From the NCBI GenBank assembly GCA_040218575.1, contig JAVJRE010000002.1, forward strand, positions 62,001 to 126,000: a stretch of 64,000 nt of DNA. Direction: 5' to 3'. Positions 60,553 to 64,000 of this stretch are shown here, in pieces. Below the pieces are notes generated by a model that worked only from the letters and a program-made list of their open reading frames with translations, was not told where the DNA came from and made no database searches. A program made the position numbers and the translations under genes. Source of the stretch: Alphaproteobacteria bacterium (GTDB lineage: Bacteria > Pseudomonadota > Alphaproteobacteria > JAVJRE01). Every line of letters begins with the position of its first letter. Position 1 is the stretch's first letter.

Positions 60553-61862
60553 GCCGCATCCGCCGCATCGGATGCACCCAGCCTCTCTTCCCGAACCTCC
60601 GCGAAGGTCCGACCGTCGCCATCGAGAATAGCATCACGGCCGGTCTCAACCTGCCAGCGCTCCACGGAGACATCGACATAGGCCGGGCTGATCTCCATCG
60701 CATAGACGCGGCGGCCGTTGGCTTCGCCAGCCATGATCTGCGAACCCGAACCCGCGAACGGCTCGTAACAGAGACCGCCGCGCTCGACATGCTGGCGCAT
60801 TGGGATCCCGAACGCGTCGAGCGGCTTCGGCGTCGGATGGTCAGGCCGTTCGTCCTTGGCGAAGCTCGGCATCTCCCAGGTCGACGGCAGTGTCTCGTCC
60901 GCGACCTTCGGCGGGCGCTTTCCTTTGTTCCAGCCCATGAAGCAGGGCTCGTGCTTCCAGAGGTAATGGGACCGGGTCAGCACCCCGCGGTCCTTGACCC
61001 AGATGATCTGCTGGTGGACGAAGGCACCTGCCTTTTCCCAGCAGGCCTCCAGCATCGCCTGGCGGCGCGAAGCGTGCCAGCAGTACCAGGCCGCGTCCTC
61101 GGTGATCGCCTCGGCGACGGCGGCAGAAATGAACCCGTCGTAGAGCTCGGCGCCCTGGCTGCTGTCGTCCCATGTCGTGCCATAGGAGGCCGACCAGTCT
61201 TTGTTCCGTGTCGGATGGTTCGAGCCGTCATAGTCGACGAGGTACGGCGGATCGGTTGCGAACAACACCGCGCGCTCGCCGTTCATCAGGCGGCGCACGT
61301 CCTCCGCATTGGTCGAATCTCCGCAGAGCAGCCGGTGGTCCCCGAGCCGCCAGAGATCGCCCGGCCTCGACGCCGGATTGCGCGGCGGCTCCGGCACGAC
61401 GACCGGCGGCTGGCCACCGCCGCCGGCGCCGTCATCGGCTCCCGTTTCCGCGAGCAGTCGATCCAGTTCGCCGTCGGCGATGCCGATCAGCGAGAGATCG
61501 AACTCCTCGGCCAGCAAGCCTTTCAGTTCAGCCGACAATAGGTCCTCGTCCCAGCCGCCCATCTCCGTGAGCTTGTTGTCGGCGATACGGTAGGCGCGCC
61601 GTTGAGCCTCGGTCAGATGACCGAGCACGATCACCGGCGCCTCGGTCAGCCCGAGCTGCGTCGCCGCCAGGATGCGCCCATGGCCGGCGATTACCTCGCC
61701 GTCCTCGGCGACGAGCACCGGGACCGTCCAGCCGAACTCCGCCATGCTGGCGGCGATCTTCGCGACCTGATCGTCCCCGTGCGTCTTCGCGTTCTGCGCA
61801 TAGGGCTTCAGGCGATCGAGCGGCCAGGTCTCGATCGCGTCGGGCGCGAAGCTGAGCATCAT
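60549..61862 (-). CDS. ParB/Srx-like domain fused to an adenine-specific DNA methyltransferase
   Basis: 437 aa. Residues 1-110 form a ParB/sulfiredoxin-like domain (PLDRLKPYAQNAKTHGDDQV, VIAGHGRILAATQLGLTEAP). Residues about 165-437 form a beta-class N6-adenine methyltransferase: motif IV FATDPPYLVDYDG precedes motif I YEPFAGSGSQIMAGE, with KHEPCFMGWNKGK between. Such fusions are common in prophages and may protect phage DNA or alter host methylation. Recognition sequence unknown. Confidence 0.92.
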   Translation of the reverse strand: MMLSFAPDAIETWPLDRLKPYAQNAKTHGDDQVAKIAASMAEFGWTVPVLVAEDGEVIAGHGRILAATQLGLTEAPVIVLGHLTEAQRRAYRIADNKLTEMGGWDEDLLSAELKGLLAEEFDLSLIGIADGELDRLLAETGADDGAGGGGQPPVVVPEPPRNPASRPGDLWRLGDHRLLCGDSTNAEDVRRLMNGERAVLFATDPPYLVDYDGSNHPTRNKDWSASYGTTWDDSSQGAELYDGFISAAVAEAITEDAAWYCWHASRRQAMLEACWEKAGAFVHQQIIWVKDRGVLTRSHYLWKHEPCFMGWNKGKRPPKVADETLPSTWEMPSFAKDERPDHPTPKPLDAFGIPMRQHVERGGLCYEPFAGSGSQIMAGEANGRRVYAMEISPAYVDVSVERWQVETGRDAILDGDGRTFAEVREERLGASDAADAA

Positions 61863-62217
61863 GAACGTTCCTGTTCGAGCGAAGCCGGACGCCGGGACCG
61901 GAGTCCATCACTGGATCCGGCGCTGGTGTCCGTCGGAGTCCAGCGGCATCCACCTGGGCGTGGCGCGAAGGCTTTGATTTATCGCAGGTATCGGGAAGCG
62001 GCGGCCGGGGTGGACTCCGGGTGGCTTCCCAAAAATCCGGCCCTGTCGCTGGCGAAATGCCGCGCTTCGCCCGCCAGCATACGAAGTCGCCAGGAAGGAC
62101 CCGTGAACTCGGCGGTAGAAGGCGGCGGCCAGTCGGCGCACTTCCCGAACTTACCGCTCACATACCGGCTGGACGCGAAAAGTGTCTGGCAGAAAATATC
62201 AGACCGGCGACGCCCCC
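61863..62217. other. 355-bp stretch between the methyltransferase and DUF6362 genes
   Basis: No gene is confidently assigned. A minus-strand frame at 61979-62161 starting at GTG would give 60 residues (SGKFGKCADWPPPSTAEFTG, MLAGEARHFASDRAGFLGSH), but it lacks a ribosome-binding site and a recognisable domain. The stretch may contain promoter or operator sequence for the methyltransferase. Confidence 0.35.
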
Positions 62218-62682
62218 TCAGAAGGCAGGATCATCTGCCCGCGCGAGGTCGATGACCTGCTGCATCGACAGACGCGGATTGAGCCTCTGCTGGTTGAGGT
62301 GATGCGAGATCCGACAGATCCCGTAGATCCAGTGATGATGAGCCGAGGCCCGTTGCAGCCCGACCGTCCGGCAGATCTCGCGCCAGCGCGAGCCGAAGGC
62401 GCGCATCCAGACGATCTTGCCGTCGACGGGTTCGAGGCAGACCGTCCAGCTCAGCGTCTCCTCCATCCGACTGATCGCCTGGGGAGACGGGAGCACCCGG
62501 AGGCGACGCGGCTCCTGGCCGACCTGGTCGGCGAAGGTGTGCCGGATCTCCGGCCAGGTGCTGAAGTACCCGAAGAGCCGGGGCTCGGGCAGGCGCTTCA
62601 GGACGAAGGCAGCCTCGGACAGCCGCGCCTCGACCAGGCTGGGCGTCCACCTGACGATCGCCCGGTTGGCCTGCGCGTTCAT
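62218..62682 (-). CDS. DUF6362-family phage protein
   Basis: 154 aa from MNAQANRAIVRWTPSLVEAR. Conserved parts are EAAFVLKRLPEPRLFGYFST, PSPQAISRMEETLSWTVCLE and IVWMRAFGSRWREICRTVGL with AHHHWIYGI, consistent with DUF6362; the last half resembles a helix-turn-helix (sigma-like) region. It may be a late-gene regulator. The ATG overlaps the RuvC-like gene's stop (ATGA). Confidence 0.78.
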   Translation of the reverse strand: MNAQANRAIVRWTPSLVEARLSEAAFVLKRLPEPRLFGYFSTWPEIRHTFADQVGQEPRRLRVLPSPQAISRMEETLSWTVCLEPVDGKIVWMRAFGSRWREICRTVGLQRASAHHHWIYGICRISHHLNQQRLNPRLSMQQVIDLARADDPAF

Positions 62683-63302
62683 CGCAAGCCGCCCTTCGTC
62701 TCGATCGCCCACAGCAGGAGCGCCAACGCGTCGGCCTCGTCGTCGTTCTCGGGCGCGAAACCTCGATCACGGATGGCCGCGACAACCGAGGCCTTCGGCG
62801 CGTTGCCCAGCCCCGTGACGTGTCGCTTGATGGTGCCGACCGGGACGCCCTCGTAGGGCACGCCACGCAGCTCCGCCCAGCTCGTGAGCGTCGCCATCAG
62901 TCCGCCATAGACATGCGCAGCGTCGGTTCCAAAATGTCGGCGGACCTCCTCGAACCAGATCCCGGACAGCGGTCCGCTCAGCCGGTCGAGTTCGGTCAGC
63001 CAGTTGCCGAAGCGCAGGTAACGCATGCCGCCGCCGTCATAGCGGCCGGGCCGGAAGCTGACCGTGCCGCTGGCCACCAACCCGTCGGCGCCGCGGATCG
63101 CCCATCCCGTGGACGTACCAAGGTCGAGCGCAAGGACGGCATCGGGGAGACCGTCGCCGTCGAGGACCACGCCGACGCTGACGGGTGTGACGGATGTGAC
63201 GGGTTGCTCCGTAACCCGGTCACGGGCGCGCGTACGCGCACGCGTAACGCTTATATGGGGACAACCCGTCACACCCGTCACGGCCGTTGGTTTTCTGGGC
63301 AT
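62679..63302 (-). CDS. RuvC-like Holliday junction nuclease
   Basis: 207 aa from MPRKPTAVTGVTGCPH. After a 50-residue leader the RNase H-like fold begins: AVLALDLGTSTGWAIRGADG (first Asp), SGIWFEEVRRHFGTDAAHVY (Glu), VGTIKRHVTGLGNAPKASVV and APENDDEADALALLLWA (the terminal acidic pair). These match RuvC-type crossover resolvases of phages. Role: resolve replication intermediates before packaging. Confidence 0.85.
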   Translation of the reverse strand: MPRKPTAVTGVTGCPHISVTRARTRARDRVTEQPVTSVTPVSVGVVLDGDGLPDAVLALDLGTSTGWAIRGADGLVASGTVSFRPGRYDGGGMRYLRFGNWLTELDRLSGPLSGIWFEEVRRHFGTDAAHVYGGLMATLTSWAELRGVPYEGVPVGTIKRHVTGLGNAPKASVVAAIRDRGFAPENDDEADALALLLWAIETKGGLR

Positions 63303-63307
63303 CTGCC

Positions 63308-64000
63308 TCACCCCTCGAACAGCTCGTCGTTGCTCTCGCGCAGGGCCAGGCCGCGGAATCCCCGGGCCCTGCTGGTGTTCTGTTTTTCGAAGCCGCGCAC
63401 GCTCAGGTTCTCCGAGAAGCGCTTCATTGAGCCGGCATACTCGCCGTTCGCCTCCGCCCATGCCTTCCAGCTGGCGAAGAGCGCACTCGAGCCGCTCCAG
63501 TGCGCTGCGCCCGTCTGGCAGCACTCGTCGATCCAGCGACCGAGCGCGTCCTCGGCCTCGAAGTAATCCTCTGTCGCCGCCATGACGGCATCCGGGGGCT
63601 TCAACCCGGTCTGCTGCCATTCGAGACAGCCCTGCAAGGCCCAGGCGAGGATGCCGTCGCGTTCCGCCAACAGCCGGTCGGGCAGGCGGCGATCCCGTTT
63701 CGAGGGCGGAATCGTCACCGTGAACGGCACCATGTGCAGACGCCGGCGCATGGCCTCGTCCACGTTCCGGATCGACGGCTTGTGATTGCCGACGACGAGG
63801 AGCTTGAATTGCGGGATGAACTCAAAGAAATCCTGCCGCATGAAGCGGGCGGTGATCTTGTCGCCGCCCGTCAGGGCCTTGAGCTTGCTCTCGGCCCAGC
63901 GGCTCCCCTGTTCGGTCTCGATGGAGGTGACGATCCGCGCGCCCCGAAGCCCGGCCATGTCGGTCGGGTGGCGATCGCCGTGGGTCGCCATGAACATGTC
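63308..64000 (-). CDS. Phage/plasmid primase-helicase, P4/D5 family, C-terminal part (5' end beyond the window)
   Basis: The frame is open through base 64000, so the N-terminus lies outside. The visible 230 residues match the C-terminal part of D5/P4-type NTPases: THGDRHPTDMAGLRGARIVT, SRWAESKLKALTGGDKITAR, FFEFIPQFKLLVVGNHKPSI, and NVDEAMRRRLHMVPFTVTIP (sensor/arginine finger region), then a winged-helix end (GRWIDECCQTGAAHWSGSSA). It marks the phage replication module. Confidence 0.88.
   Translation of the reverse strand, partial: DMFMATHGDRHPTDMAGLRGARIVTSIETEQGSRWAESKLKALTGGDKITARFMRQDFFEFIPQFKLLVVGNHKPSIRNVDEAMRRRLHMVPFTVTIPPSKRDRRLPDRLLAERDGILAWALQGCLEWQQTGLKPPDAVMAATEDYFEAEDALGRWIDECCQTGAAHWSGSSALFASWKAWAEANGEYAGSMKRFSENLSVRGFEKQNTSRARGFRGLALRESNDELFEG

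Noticed and set aside
37479-64000. A true gene transfer agent cluster
   Set aside because: GTA-like genes are limited to the distal tail. GpA terminase, a RuvC-like nuclease and a P4/D5 primase indicate a replicating phage.
1-64000. CRISPR arrays, tRNA or rRNA genes
   Set aside because: No regularly spaced repeats and no tRNA-like T-arm sequences were found by eye; this is not a computed search.

Overview
The window reads as a high-GC alphaproteobacterial chromosome, probably from a halotolerant or marine Rhodospirillales/Rhodobacterales-like organism. This rests on the ectoine genes, the catabolic gene repertoire, and a prophage whose distal tail genes follow the order known from the Rhodobacter gene transfer agent. 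The taxonomic placement is inference; no rRNA or tRNA gene was seen.

Region 1 (1-21.1 kb) is host metabolism. It opens inside ectB and continues with ectC and ectD (ectoine and 5-hydroxyectoine synthesis). A prolyl aminopeptidase and a dienelactone hydrolase-family protein follow. Next is a tightly coupled minus-strand operon of two gamma-glutamyltransferase paralogues, a class III CoA-transferase and an enoyl-CoA hydratase. Then come three minus-strand genes suggestive of methylated-amine chemistry: a sarcosine/dimethylglycine-type methyltransferase, an acetoacetate decarboxylase-family protein and a non-pyrrolysine MttB-family protein. Pirin, an aminoglycoside phosphotransferase-fold kinase, a glutathione transferase, a class III cyclase, an isochorismatase-family hydrolase, two 2-oxoglutarate/Fe(II) oxygenases and a GFA-fold protein complete the region.

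Region 2 (21.2-26.3 kb) is a mobile-element scar. A frameshifted IS6-like copy and an intact one, in the same orientation, flank a truncated cyclopropane-fatty-acyl synthase fragment, a short hsdM-like fragment and an intact adenylate cyclase/TPR gene. An IS5-family element follows.

Region 3 (26.4-37.4 kb) is a metal-stress island. A MerR regulator with the cysteine pattern of Pb/Cd/Zn sensors sits with YnfA and a CDF exporter. A divergent nine-gene operon encodes SCO, DsbB-like, DsbA-like, PCuAC, SCO, an M23 peptidase, a DUF411/CopG-like protein, LspA and Lnt, the last frameshifted. A convergent P1B-type ATPase closes the island. Three promoters with the 19-bp spacer typical of MerR activation lie before the CDF gene, the nine-gene operon and the ATPase. 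Together they look like a local regulon joining metal export to periplasmic copper/thiol handling and envelope or lipoprotein maintenance.

Region 4 (37.5-64 kb) is the late and part of the early region of a siphovirus-type prophage, almost all on the minus strand. From right to left it holds a primase/helicase C-terminus (cut by the window end), a RuvC-like nuclease, DUF6362, a ParB-DNA methyltransferase fusion, small and large terminase, gpW, portal, a protease-capsid fusion, DUF2190, head-tail connectors, tail tube, a tail chaperone pair with a canonical -1 slippery heptamer, tape measure, a GTA-like distal tail module, a tip or fibre protein, and a lysis cassette. Two plus-strand genes (59.2-60.3 kb) with their own terminator look like a moron insertion. 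No integrase or attachment site was identified, so the prophage boundaries are not fixed.
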